Below, one piece after another: positions 21,173 to 30,140 of a stretch of DNA of 31,666 bases. Below the pieces are notes generated by a model, which was given only the letters and a program-made list of their open reading frames with translations, did no database searches and was not told the DNA's origin. Location: positions 1,026,079 to 1,057,744 of the forward strand of contig BFEA01000293.1 in the NCBI GenBank assembly GCA_003427395.1, read 5' to 3'. The position numbers and the translations under genes are program-made. Source of the DNA: Chara braunii (taxonomy: Eukaryota; Streptophyta; Charophyceae; Charales; Characeae). The stretch's first letter is position 1; the number at the start of each line of letters is the position of its first letter.

Positions 21173-21675
21173 GATGGTGCTTCGTCTGGTGTCAAGTGAA
21201 CCATGAGTGGGTCTTAGTGTCTGCTCAAGGTCTATCTTCAAAAATAGATATGAAACTTCAATGGATGTATGGAAACCCCTGAAAAATGCTGCCTTGTTTG
21301 TGGCCTGGGATCAGAATATCTTCATCACCTTTGGGTCATATGCCCTCTACAGCTTGGTATCTGGTGGGCATGGCCACAACTTTGCCAAGGACCATCTCCC
21401 CTCCTCCTTTCTGGTGACCTTGCCACTGATATCCTCTTGGGGCCCCACATGAAATACAATTCTGATTCTGCCCTTTGTGTGTCAGAAACAACTCCAGCTC
21501 CAGTCCCGGAAGCCTTCTGGTCTGCCAGGAACACTTGCGTACTACAAGATATCTTGTAGTAGGCAGCCGTCTGTCTAGACCACATCCCCATTACATTTGC
21601 AGCGCCTTGCCATTCTTAACATTCGGCACAGCATTCAAGTGGACTTCCTCCACAAACACCGGACGACTGCAATCA
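21171..21675 (+). mobile_element. LINE fragment, + strand
   Basis: The frame at 21269-21559 encodes a zf-RVT-type zinc segment: C-x2-C then H, in CLVCGLGSEYLHHLWVIC, followed by IWWAW. Downstream EAFWSARNTCV matches NAIWTARNATV of the LINE at 28994. Earlier LINE domains are absent, so it is 5'-truncated. Its 5' boundary abuts the TC repeat. Frame breaks after 21559 show it is dead. Confidence 0.65.
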
Positions 21676-21678
21676 CCC

Positions 21679-21843
21679 CCCTTTCTTTTTTTCTTTTTTT
21701 TTCTCTTTTTTTTCTTGAAGAATAAAAAAGGACCGGGCATACTAGGCGAGGTGATAAGACCACCCTCTCCTAACATTTCATCCAGTTGCTCCGATCTATT
21801 TGTGGGGAGCCGCACCTGAGGGAAAGCGAGTGCAGCATCCCAT
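21679..21843 (-). mobile_element. SINE-like element, copy 5 (diverged)
   Basis: On the minus strand: GGGATGCTGCACTCGC, GTGCGGCTCCCCAC, AATAGATCGGAGC, then GGTGGTCTTATCACCTCG, and an A-rich tail with G interruptions (plus coordinates 21681-21719). The hairpin stem is largely lost. Confidence 0.5.
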
Positions 21844-22025
21844 TTGACAGAGAGAACAATGAGAATCTTTATGGTGTAGATAGTTTCCGTTGTAGTGGTC
21901 AGTACCGCCCCTTAGTAAACCTGGTGCTGCTACCTCTTCACCCCTATATGGGGAGCCTGATCTTGCTCTAGATTCTAGTTGCTAACTAACAAATGATTAA
22001 GATCGAAAACTATCACAACCCTTCC
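21844..22025. other. Spacer between SINE-like copies
   Basis: Nothing recognised. Confidence 0.4.
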
Positions 22026-22182
22026 TTTTTTTTTTCTTTTTTTCTTTTTTTTTTGTAACTTCGTATACGGGAAACCTACTTAACGAGGTGATAAGAGCAT
22101 CCCCGATAAGTAGGCACCCGGCGTGGAAGACTCCATCTAATAGTGGGGAGCTGCACCTGCTGGAAATCGGGTCCAGCGTCCC
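22026..22182 (-). mobile_element. SINE-like element, copy 4
   Basis: On the minus strand: GGGACGCTGGACCCGATTTC, CAGCAGGTGCAGCTCCCCAC, TATTAGATGGAG, TGCTCTTATCACCTCG, and an A-rich tail (plus 22027-22055). The hairpin stem is intact. The 5' end abuts the 200-bp tandem array that carries further copies of the same head. Confidence 0.65.
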
Positions 22183-22610
22183 TGTACAATGATGTGACAG
22201 CTGGAAATCGGGTCCAGCATCCTACGCTATACAGTGTTGTGAAGCTTTATCCTATAGTCTGAAACTGTCTGTATATGCTCATCAATCCAAGTATGACATC
22301 GACCTAATCCTAGCAATCAGACCAAGCACCAGACCCTACCCCTGATGTGATCTGTGTACATGATGTATGCATCCCTGCACAACGATGTGATGTGTGTCTG
22401 CTGGAAACCGGGTTCAGCATCCCTATACAGTGATATATCAGTATGTTCTCCGGACCGGAGCAGTCTGTATATGCACATCAATCCATATCTGACATAGAAC
22501 CTACTCCTAACGATCAGACCAAGCACCAAACCCTACCCCTGATGTGGTCTGTGTGCATGATGTGTGCATAATGTGCATACTATGCTAGAGATCGGGTCCA
22601 GCTACCCTGT
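22159..22610. repeat. Tandem array of about 200-bp units carrying the SINE head
   Basis: Units begin near 22201 and 22401, with partial units at 22159 and 22586. Shared words include CTGGAAATCGGGTCCAGC (variants), GTCTGTATATGC, CATCAATCCA, CAGACCAAGCACCA and CCCTACCCCTGATGTG. Each unit contains the hairpin part of the SINE-like head in reverse orientation. Confidence 0.75.
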
Positions 22611-23300
22611 ACGATGATGTGGCTTGCCTCACTTACAATCCATTCTGCACTAAATCACAGCTCAGCCTATATCTCTGAAAAAGGGCAGAGGCATTGATTA
22701 CTTCTCTACACAAGAGAAGGATTGACCTCCTGCCCATGAGGCATCATCCAACCAACAGACTATGTAGACACGCAGATTCAAGATATCATCCGGCCTTCAA
22801 ACCCTATCCTTCAAGCCCTATTCACCCTACATCCATATGGGGCCAAACGGCACCCCTTCAAGCAAAGAATTGGTGAACCCTGCTTCACGCGATGGAGGTC
22901 CCTATCCCACTCCAACCCAATCGAAGCAAAACAAGCCATGCAAAGAAACCGAGTAGGGGGGAGGGGGAATAGTAATAACACTCACTTTCAATCCCTCACC
23001 CCACCTCGCCATCCCAGACCAACCACCAATCCTCGCCTGCAGCACCTGATCTCTGCCAAACCAACTCAAGGGAACCAAACAAACAGTGGGAGGGCGGAGG
23101 AAAAAGGTCTGGGAAGTCAGAAGGGGGGTGAAGGGGAAGAGCAGGATCCACATAAGTCCACTCATAGAAGAACAGGCAAATCCCTCACAAAATCCTCTCT
23201 TTGGTCTTCCCTGTTTTCTCTCCTCACTCCCTTAGGACGTGCTTCGGCCCCGTTCTCCGACTTCGTAACTCTTGATTTTAGTAATAAATAAATAGAAACA
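22611..23300. other. No gene recognised
   Basis: C-rich and A-rich mixed sequence with open frames of 87-117 codons on both strands around 22900-23290 and no recognisable domain. Confidence 0.4.
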
Positions 23301-23569
23301 AGTCGGGCAGGGTCACACTTCCGGTTTCGAAAGGGCGAAAAAAACACGTGTGGGCAACAACAACATCGGGTGCAGAGTTTGAAAAGGGCAATATCAGTAA
23401 AAATGGCTGTGGCCCCCGCGTGTGATTTTGTTGCCCTTTTCAAACTCGACACGCGAGTTTGTTGCCCTTTTCAAACTCGGCGCGCGGGTAGAAATGCTTT
23501 TGTTGCCCTTTCAAACCCAGCGCTCGAGTTTGTTGCCCGCGTGTGATTTTGTTGCCCTTTCCGAACTCG
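23301..23569. repeat. Minisatellite TTTGTTGCCCTTT-CAAACTCG
   Basis: The unit TTTGTTGCCCTTTTCAAACT plus a CG-rich linker (GACACGCGAG and variants) recurs at about 23427, 23458, 23498, 23529 and 23547, with period 18-40. On its left (23325-23400) there are inverted words GTTTGAAAAGGGCAA and GGGCAACAACAAC, so part of the array is inverted. Confidence 0.75.
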
Positions 23570-23790
23570 TTTGTGCCACAACCGAACTTACCCCTAATAA
23601 ATATGTCTTCGGGCCTGCCCTGGACGCTTTCTGGTCGGATCAGTCTGGGCAGGCCCATCCAGCCTCTCCTGTCTGTAAGCCCCGGTGCTGACCAGGAGGG
23701 TCCGAGTCCCCCTTTGCAATACTCAGAGGGTCCTTAATCAGTTCTATTGTAGGGTTTTTAGCTAGTTAGCAATTACTATTGTCAATTAGT
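23570..23790. other. No gene recognised
   Basis: Nothing identifiable between the minisatellite and the retroinsert that follows. Confidence 0.4.
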
Positions 23791-24179
23791 CATGTTTACG
23801 TCCGTGCAGCTCAGCCCCCCGGTGCCCCTCCGGAAAGCCGCAGCGGTTGTGCCGTGACCCCAAGAACTTTAGTCAAGCCGGGCATTGGTACCAGGAGGAG
23901 TTTCAGAAGGCACTAGGGAGTACATAGATGAAGCTATTCCACTCCCTTAATTCCTGGGGTTATCGTGGGCAATCAATGCTGGAGGAAACCTTGACCTCAC
24001 TTTATCTCATTTGTAATCATTGTCTGTAAAACAGACGCTGGACCCGGTTTCCAGCAGGTGTAGCTCCCTACCAATAGATGGAGTGGCCAGCGTAGCATAC
24101 TAGGGAGGGCTGCTCATATCACCCCCCTTAGTAGGGACCGCAGAAAAAAAAAAAAAAAAGGCCATGTTTACGTCTGTGC
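23791..24179 (+). mobile_element. Poly-A retroinsert with near-perfect 17-bp flanking repeats
   Basis: The direct repeats CATGTTTACGTCCGTGC (23791-23807) and CATGTTTACGTCTGTGC (24163-24179) bracket 355 bases ending in about 16 A. Three bases separate the tail and the right repeat. The 3' third is SINE-like copy 3. The 5' part has no recognised domain and ends TTTGTAATCATTGTC, similar to the LINE 3' end TTTTGTAATACATTGTC at 30070. It may be a composite of a LINE 3' end and a SINE, or the full form of the family. Confidence 0.6.
24034..24159 (+). mobile_element. SINE-like element, copy 3
   Basis: GACGCTGGACCCGGTTTCCA, then GCAGGTGTAGCTCCCTACC, AATAGATGGAG, then GCTGCTCATATCACCCCCC and a tail of 16 A. 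The hairpin stem GCTGGA/TCCAGC is intact. Confidence 0.65.
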
Positions 24180-24267
24180 TTTCTTTTCTCTTGAAGGATA
24201 TAGGACCTTAGTCATGCTGTTTTCTCACTTGGAGGGGCCTTTCCCCCTGGGGCCAGGGCGGGCCTAT

Positions 24268-24410
24268 TACTGTCTTAACCCCAAAAGAACGCACATACAT
24301 TCTATTGACCTTACCTCTGAAAAACGGGTCCCCAGAACGTACGGTCGAATATGATGTCCGTACTACGTACGTTGTATTCAAATACAACGTACCTCCGTTG
24401 GAGTCAAATT
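24268..24410 (+). mobile_element. MITE-like copy with TACTGTCTTAACCCC end
   Basis: Starts TACTGTCTTAACCCCAAAAG, then AACGCACATACATTC, and includes a near-perfect 26-bp palindrome at 24367-24392 containing TTGTATTCAAATACAA. A second copy in inverted orientation ends at 26722. It is either a stand-alone MITE or the left end of a larger element. Confidence 0.55.
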
Positions 24411-24463
24411 TTTGAAAATTTCGATTAAAAACAATTGTTGTACAGTATTGCAATACCAGCAAC

Positions 24464-24494
<31 letters not shown>

Positions 24495-24541
24495 AGGGGA
24501 GCTTATCAGTTACAGGCTGGGAAACGGGCCCAGCGTCCCTC
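24464..24541 (-). mobile_element. SINE-like element, copy 6 (short form)
   Basis: On the minus strand: GGGACGCTGGGCCCGTTTCC, CAGCCTGTAACTGATAAGCT, CCCCTTCTT, then a long poly-A (plus 24464-24490). The middle and 3' modules are deleted. The closing base pair of the head stem changed from A-T to G-C on both sides (GCTGGG/CCCAGC). Confidence 0.6.
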
Positions 24542-24998
24542 ACATCAATAACCGCAGCCCACAGGGATGAGCCAGGCACTTTGGCCAGGCTTAACCCCAC
24601 CGCAGCAGAGAATTTAAAAGTACAACTTGCCTTTGCCAGCTCTCTAGAGATCAGTCCTCAAGTCACACTGCTGGCTTGCAGACCGTAATATAGAGACATC
24701 TCATCTATCTGCACTCTGTCTGCACACTACGTACAGTTAGAAAGCCAACTCGTACTCCTTCAACTATCTATTCATCTGCAGCTCCCCCTAATCCACATTG
24801 CACCCATTATATGTCCATTGTATGTCTATGCTTCTTAGCTTAACAACGTTCCTACAGAAGTTCCTATAGTCATTCGCAAAAAAAAAAACAAAAAAAAAAC
24901 AAACTGTTTTTTTTTTTAAACACCAACTATTTGCATAAGATTGAAGAGCAATCGGCACCTGACAGAGAGAGATAGCCAGAATCAAAGCAGTTACTCGT
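24542..24998. other. No gene recognised
   Basis: Nothing identifiable apart from A and T runs near 24879-24920. Confidence 0.4.
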
Positions 24999-25810
24999 TT
25001 TTTTTTGTTTTTTTTTTTTCATAGAAAGAATGCTGAGAATCTCAGTTCTGGCGGCTTACCTTGAGTTTGAGTCACAGTCACCAGGCCTGTGAATGGCCCC
25101 CCATCTACTTGCAAACAGTTTGAGAGACTTCGCAGAGTATTCTTTTCTGTGGACTTTGTATTCCCAGTCTATCAAAATCGCTTGTTTTATTCTGAATTTG
25201 ACCTCCGCTCTAACCATCGGTGGAGTCAGACATTACCCTCTTCTCACCGCAGAGTTTCGCAGTGTCCAGAGAGTCCAAAGTATAGCTCCTCTGATTGTCT
25301 CTTCAGGTTAGCGAAACCGGTCAGCGTGCTGAGATCTTCGAGAGACTGTCCCCATCGGTACAATACTACAAACTGATCAGTCCACCGAGGATCTGGTTCC
25401 AGAACCGGTACCGAACCCCCCCTCCACCAGGCCCAAAGAGGCTGAGACAGCTCACAAAGAAGGGCAAACTGGTGTAGATCTTCCACTCTTGTCCCTGGGC
25501 ATATTTCGCAACGCGGATCCGCTTTGGAAGTTCGTCTGGAGCACCAGGTTGCCACTGGAAGCCCCTGGTGCATTATCAGCCACACACAAGAGGCTCGCGT
25601 GCTTCACAACAGCCAGGTCCATTAATAGTTTCCAAAAGTGTGCTACCGCATCCACTATGCGCAGCAGCAGCGAGTCTTGTACCCAGTTTGCGGCCATCCA
25701 TCTATTGGCCACCTTCCAATTGATGTCAACCTCCGGGGCAAGGTCCCACTTGCGCAAATTAGGAGATTTCGTCCGTTGATCTTTGCAATCTACGGCCAGT
25801 ATCTCTTAAT
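24999..25810 (-). mobile_element. LINE fragment, minus strand
   Basis: Contains the C-terminal part of a LINE ORF2 (25244-25757) and a 3' region ending in a poly-A on the minus strand (plus T-run about 24999-25020). The 5' boundary is approximate, since the coding frame fades near 25757. No clear target duplication was found. Confidence 0.65.
25244..25757 (-). pseudogene. LINE ORF2 C-terminus with zf-RVT zinc segment, frameshifted
   Basis: Two minus-strand frames join near 25580. The first gives HFWKLLMDLAVVKHASLLC. The second gives MWLIMHQGLPVATW, then CEICPGTRVEDLHQFALLC and LWAWW. The joined order matches the LINE at 28994 segment by segment (NFWKGLTKAPVQKHAALMWL, ATWL, CLRC...HLWLCC, MMWW). 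The C-x2-C...H...C zinc pattern is intact, but a frameshift breaks the gene. Confidence 0.7.
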
Positions 25811-25887
25811 TCGTGCAAGTGGGACCTAGCCCCCGGTGTCGCCAGCTGGTAACCCAATTCAGTCGAGTACTGATACATCGGTACCAG

Positions 25888-25903
25888 TTGATGCCTCTGT
25901 TTC
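25888..25903. repeat. Left target-site duplication of the U2 retrocopy
   Basis: TTGATGCCTCTGTTTC, identical to 26015-26030. It directly follows the poly-A end of the retrocopy. Confidence 0.9.
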
Positions 25904-26008
25904 TTCTTTCTTTTTTTTTTTTCTTTTTTTTTTTTTTTGTGGATCAGATATTGAACTGATCATAACAGATACTACACTTGATCTTAGCCAAAAGGCCGAG
26001 AAAGGTAT
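25904..26008 (-). pseudogene. U2 snRNA retropseudogene, 3'-truncated with poly-A
   Basis: The minus strand from 26008 reads ATACCTTTCTCGGCCTTTTG, then GCTAAGATCAAGTGTAGTAT, and continues to TCAATATCTGATCCAC at 25939. This covers about the first 66-70 nt of U2, including the branch-site-pairing GTAGTA. It then passes straight into A-rich sequence (plus 25904-25938). From memory of plant U2, about three bases differ in the stem IIa region. The Sm site and the 3' stem-loops are absent, so it cannot make a working snRNA. Confidence 0.9.
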
Positions 26009-26014
26009 TGATGA

Positions 26015-26030
26015 TTGATGCCTCTGTTTC
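26015..26030. repeat. Right target-site duplication of the U2 retrocopy
   Basis: TTGATGCCTCTGTTTC. Six bases (TGATGA) separate it from U2 nucleotide 1. Confidence 0.9.
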
Positions 26031-26195
26031 GGATTCTTCCACACCCAGTTTCTTGGGTCCACAGACAGTTGGTGTGCAGGGAAGGACAAACCAAACGGTC
26101 TATAACCATGGTCATACTCCAATACACATACTGGAGTCAGATTTGCATGGGGGGGGGATAGGCAACTGTTCTGGAGCGCATGATGATGTGAGTTT

Positions 26196-26566
26196 GGCTG
26201 AGGGTCGTGTAGAAATTAACGACCAAATTCGAGAAACAAAAAAAACAAAAGAGAATAATAATGCTGTTTAATGGCAGGGACATTCTGTTTTCTGATTTTT
26301 TAGAATTTCGATTTTTCAAAAAAATCAAAAAAAAAAAATCCAAAGAGAAGACTATGTTTAGTAGTATGTTGTACAAAAGTGCAATAGTTTCTGATTTCTT
26401 CAGAAATTCGATTTTCCAAAAAAAATAGAAAAAAAATAAAAATTTTAAAACCAAAAAAATACCAAAAAGCATACAGTCTATGTGGTTTGTTGTACAAAAG
26501 TGCAATACAAAACAACTTTTGCCTGAGGGTCTTGGCAAAATTCCCAACCAAATTCGAGAAAATGAG
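26196..26566. repeat. Imperfect tandem repeats, AT-rich
   Basis: CTGAGGGTCGTGTAGAAATT...CCAAATTCGAGAAA (26196-26237) recurs as CTGAGGGTCTTGGCAAAATT...CCAAATTCGAGAAA (26522-26561). Between them, two units share TTTCTGATT, AATTTCGATTTTTC or AATTCGATTTTCC, and GTTGTACAAAAGTGCAATA (near 26368 and 26490). Confidence 0.7.
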
Positions 26567-26606
26567 GGTGGTACTATAGGCTCCTGCAAAGTTGAGCCCT
26601 AAAAGT

Positions 26607-26722
26607 TAAAACTCGTTGTATAACGTACCTACGTACGTACGTACGTTGTATTCGAATACAACGTACTCCGTATGTTGTACTCGTTTATAAGGTCTGTACG
26701 TTTTTTGGGGGTTAAGACAGTA
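26607..26722 (-). mobile_element. MITE-like copy, inverted relative to the one at 24268
   Basis: On the minus strand it starts TACTGTCTTAACCCCCAAAA, then AACGTACAG. It carries a perfect 26-bp palindrome at 26641-26666 centred on TTGTATTCGAATACAA, flanked by four ACGT repeats. Confidence 0.6.
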
Positions 26723-27064
26723 GGGGGGTTGATAAGAGCAGCCTCCCCCCAAACATTCATTTTTTTCTCATTTCTCTTTACCCTTTTTTAAAAGCTTTTT
26801 TTCTTCTTTCTCTTTTGCTGTTATCACGTTTAGTGTTCGTACTAATTCATTTCCCTTTCTCTCTTATCTCAACTATCTGATAGGATAATAGAACAGATGA
26901 GATTACGCTCATAGTGCTTCAAGGTCTAGCAGGGTAGGAGTAGGTTCTTTAAATAGTCTCCAGCTGCTCTAAAGCGGTCTTGGATTCTTATGATCATTTC
27001 ATCTCCTGTTATGCTTGCCGGTGATAAGCAACCAGACTGGTGCCGTCCCAGAATCCACTCCCCC
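26723..27064. other. SINE-family 3' module then unidentified sequence
   Basis: On the minus strand the first 50 bases give GGGGGGAGGCTGCTCTTATC AACCCCCC, the 3' module of the SINE-like family without its head. The rest (T-rich near 26758-26815) has nothing recognisable. Confidence 0.4.
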
Positions 27065-27173
27065 TACCGTCTTCCCCCGAACATAACGCACCCTGATAGT
27101 GAATGTATGCAGACTATCTTTCCGTCCCGATGCGGTCAAAATGATGGTGCGTTGTGTTCGGGGGAAGACGGTA
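27065..27173. mobile_element. Hairpin MITE, 109 bp
   Basis: 28-base terminal inverted repeats, 27 of 28 complementary: left TACCGTCTTCCCCCGAACAT then AACGCACC, right ends GTTCGGGGGAAGACGGTA. The loop is 53 bases. The ends are TA...TA, compatible with a TA target site, but no longer duplication is visible. There is no coding capacity. Confidence 0.85.
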
Positions 27174-27266
27174 GTCTGAATCTCTGAGCCGTCAACACCA
27201 CCGAATCCAATTACTTCATCCTTGTTTGCATTCTCATCACGTGCCTTTGCTCCTGCTTCTGACTGG

Positions 27267-27268
<2 letters not shown>

Positions 27269-27299
<31 letters not shown>

Positions 27300-27309
27300 N
27301 TTTTTTTTT
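27269..27309. repeat. T-run with an N
   Basis: About 40 T with N at 27300. It may be the poly-A tail of a minus-strand insertion whose body I cannot identify. Confidence 0.7.
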
Positions 27310-27954
27310 GTCTGATCTTCCTTCTCACTGCAAACAGACAACTAAGTAACTTGTGAATGTCTCTCGGATCAAGACATGCATGGCAGTGCATGGAAGCTCA
27401 ACAAAAATGATTCCCCTATGGGATCGATGGCCAAGGATGGTTTGTGAAAGGCTTGGGAGCGTAGATGGAGGTCATTCACCTACCTTCCTTTGCTAGTATT
27501 AGTTTTGTGTCCAGTAAATACTCAGACTCTCGGAGACTGTTTTCCAACATATTCCAACACCGCTGACAGTGTGCTCTTCTGTGCCTCACTCGATGCTTGA
27601 TGTAAGCAAGGTCTCATAATGTAGTCAATCTACTGAATAAAACCTATAGTATAGTGAAAACATCCATGGAGAAGTCAGCATAGCTGAATATCTAGCACCT
27701 CTCTTAGGTGTAGTATGGAAGATCTCGGCATGAAGAGAGCTTGCCCAGTGCCTTCAATCATGCCTGTTTTTTTATCATGGCTGCTGTCAATGCCAACAGC
27801 TAGGATCTTGTTGAGACTATAGACTTAAGATGAGGACAGTGGCTGAAACGATCACCTGAGCAGAGAGGCAGAAGGGTGATTGCGGTAGGGTGTACCGCAT
27901 GCCAAGGACTAAGAGTGTATTCTGTGACAAGTAAAGCCTGAGGCTCGCACTTTT
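27310..27954. other. No gene recognised
   Basis: Nothing identifiable. Confidence 0.4.
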
Positions 27955-28076
27955 GGGCATAGCCACACCACTCTCGAAATGTGCAAAATGAGATCGAACT
28001 TCCCGTTAGAACATGGCCAGATGAATCCGCCACATTTTGTCTTTTTCACATTTCGAGAGTGGTGTGACGAGGCCCT
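27955..28076. mobile_element. Second MITE type, 20-bp perfect TIR core
   Basis: CACACCACTCTCGAAATGTG at 27964-27983 is exactly inverted at 28047-28066. Complementarity extends outward imperfectly into GGGCATAGC / GACGAGGCCC. The loop is about 63 bases and there is no coding capacity. The right terminal words recur at 31228-31243 (GTGTGGCGAGGCCCT). Confidence 0.75.
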
Positions 28077-28602
<526 letters not shown>

Positions 28603-28870
28603 CAAAGTCACATGTGTTGAGGGCCTCTGATGTTGTAGCAATCTGCCCCCGAATACTTGGTAAACAGCCCATAAACTGTTCTCTCCCCCAGACGATAAGT
28701 TGGCAGTTTCGAATTTAAAAGCAGAAGACTTCCTTGGGAGTGCCGACTGGAGGATTGCTCGTGAGGATCGATCACCTGTCAAAAAATGTGGTACAACGAG
28801 AGAGGAATCTCGACTACTTGCTGCATTTGTTTTTTTCTTTTAGACAAGGCCGGAGCGCCGGGAGCGGAGC

Positions 28871-28993
28871 TATTAGGGGGGGGTGATTATACGAGAAGCC
28901 TACCATACGAGCAGCCTCCCCTGGTATATATCTGAAACGAGGAATCAATAGCTGAAATTAGGGGAGGCTGCCAAACGTATAATCACCCCCCCC
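28871..28993. mobile_element. Small TIR transposon split by a LINE
   Basis: The left TIR (28871-28893) reads TATTAG, eight G, then TGATTATACG. The right TIR is inverted, CGTATAATCACCCCCCC (28976-28992), and its last five bases TAATA lie at 30136-30140, beyond the LINE. An inner inverted pair is GCAGCCTCCCCT / AGGGGAGGCTGC. A TA target duplication is possible. The TIR shares GGGGGTGAT and GCAGCCTCCCC words with the 3' module of the SINE-like family. Confidence 0.6.
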
Positions 28994-30093
28994 GGGGTAT
29001 TGCTGCAACAGGCTAAGCTGAAGAAGACCCCATCTACTCTGGCTATCAAAAGAGCGGAGGCGCAGCAACTCCAGGGGATGACAGAGAAGAATCTGCGCAA
29101 CTTTTGGAAAGGTCTCACTAAAGCTCCAGTCCAGAAGCATGCAGCACTAATGTGGTTGCAGTCCTTGCTTATTACAGCTACGGCTACATGGCTGGCTGCA
29201 AAAGGCATGGACGTACCTACTACCTGCTTGCGCTGTAACTGGGGCTGGGAAAACATGGTGCACCTGTGGCTCTGCTGTCCCTTAGCAGATGAGCTTATGA
29301 TGTGGTGGAAAGGTCACTGGTCCAATGTCACAGGGGGTGCTTTTGATTGGTCAGACCAGTGGATGCTTACAGGCATACTTCCACAAGGCCTCAACTATAA
29401 CTCTGGACTGGGCTACATGGCAATGGTCTGCAGAGGCGTCCTCATGAATGCCATTTGGACGGCCAGAAATGCTACAGTATTTAAGGGAGAACAGAAACAT
29501 ATTCTCCATCAGCAACGGCAAATCAAGAATGAACTGAGGCACATCATTCGAGCCGATTGGCACAGGAGAGGAGCCCAGAGGTTCTTGAAAACTTGGGCCA
29601 GGGCTAACAGGCTGGCCTGGGTAAACCAAGGAGGAAAGGTGGCCGTGTGTACTTGGCTATCAGATACCCATGATTAAGGAGCCGTTGTAGGCTTCGCTAT
29701 GCGGGCATCAGACAAATAGTTAGAAGCTCTGGTTTGTTTTCTCTGTATAGCTTTACGGTACTGAAGAGCCTGTCCTTTCTGTAAAGCTAATTTAAGGGTG
29801 TCCTTTTATCCGGGATATTAGGCTCACATTAGGATTTTACTGGAAAGCCCTCCAAGAGGAGGCCCCTTTTACTTGTGCTTCAAGGTTATGATTTTTTTTG
29901 GGAAAGTATTAGAGAAATAGCTGGGGATGCTGGTCCCGAATTTCGGCTGAGAAGGGAAAGTAGCAGTCAAGATGCCAGAAGGTCTCATGATAATAAGCTA
30001 AACTGGCTGAGGCTGCCAGGATAACACCGGGTTGAATTGTGAGGTCCCCGGCCTCTTCCCAAGTTATTTTTGTAATACATTGTCAAGCTTTTC

Positions 30094-30128
<35 letters not shown>

Positions 30129-30135
30129 CCCCCCC
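28981..30135 (+). mobile_element. 5'-truncated LINE insertion with target duplication
   Basis: The body runs from 28994 to the poly-A at 30095-30125. AATCACCCCCCC occurs at 28981-28992 and again at 30124-30135, as expected for a 10-12 bp target-site duplication (its two leading A are ambiguous with the tail). Only the end of ORF2 and about 415 bases of 3' untranslated sequence remain. The long, nearly pure poly-A and the open frame suggest a fairly recent insertion. Confidence 0.8.
28994..29677 (+). pseudogene. LINE ORF2 C-terminal fragment (zf-RVT region)
   Basis: Open for about 227 codons from the truncation point to TAA, without internal stops. It holds NFWKGLTKAPVQKHAALMWL, then the zinc segment CLRCNWGWENMVHLWLCC (C-x2-C, H, C) and the tail NAIWTARNATVFKGEQ...AQRFLKTWARANRLAW. 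Endonuclease and reverse transcriptase domains are missing because of 5' truncation. The first codon is set by the insertion junction and has no real start. In intact LINEs this region follows the reverse transcriptase. Confidence 0.8.
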
Positions 30136-30140
30136 TAATA

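Noticed and set aside
20858-21282. Poly Ser-Leu and Glu-Arg frames at 21 kb (and similar at 28.4 kb)
   Set aside because: Products of the TC and GA microsatellites.
26999-27391. 130-codon minus-strand frame
   Set aside because: It runs through a 40-base T-run with an N and through a MITE; the continuous frame is accidental.
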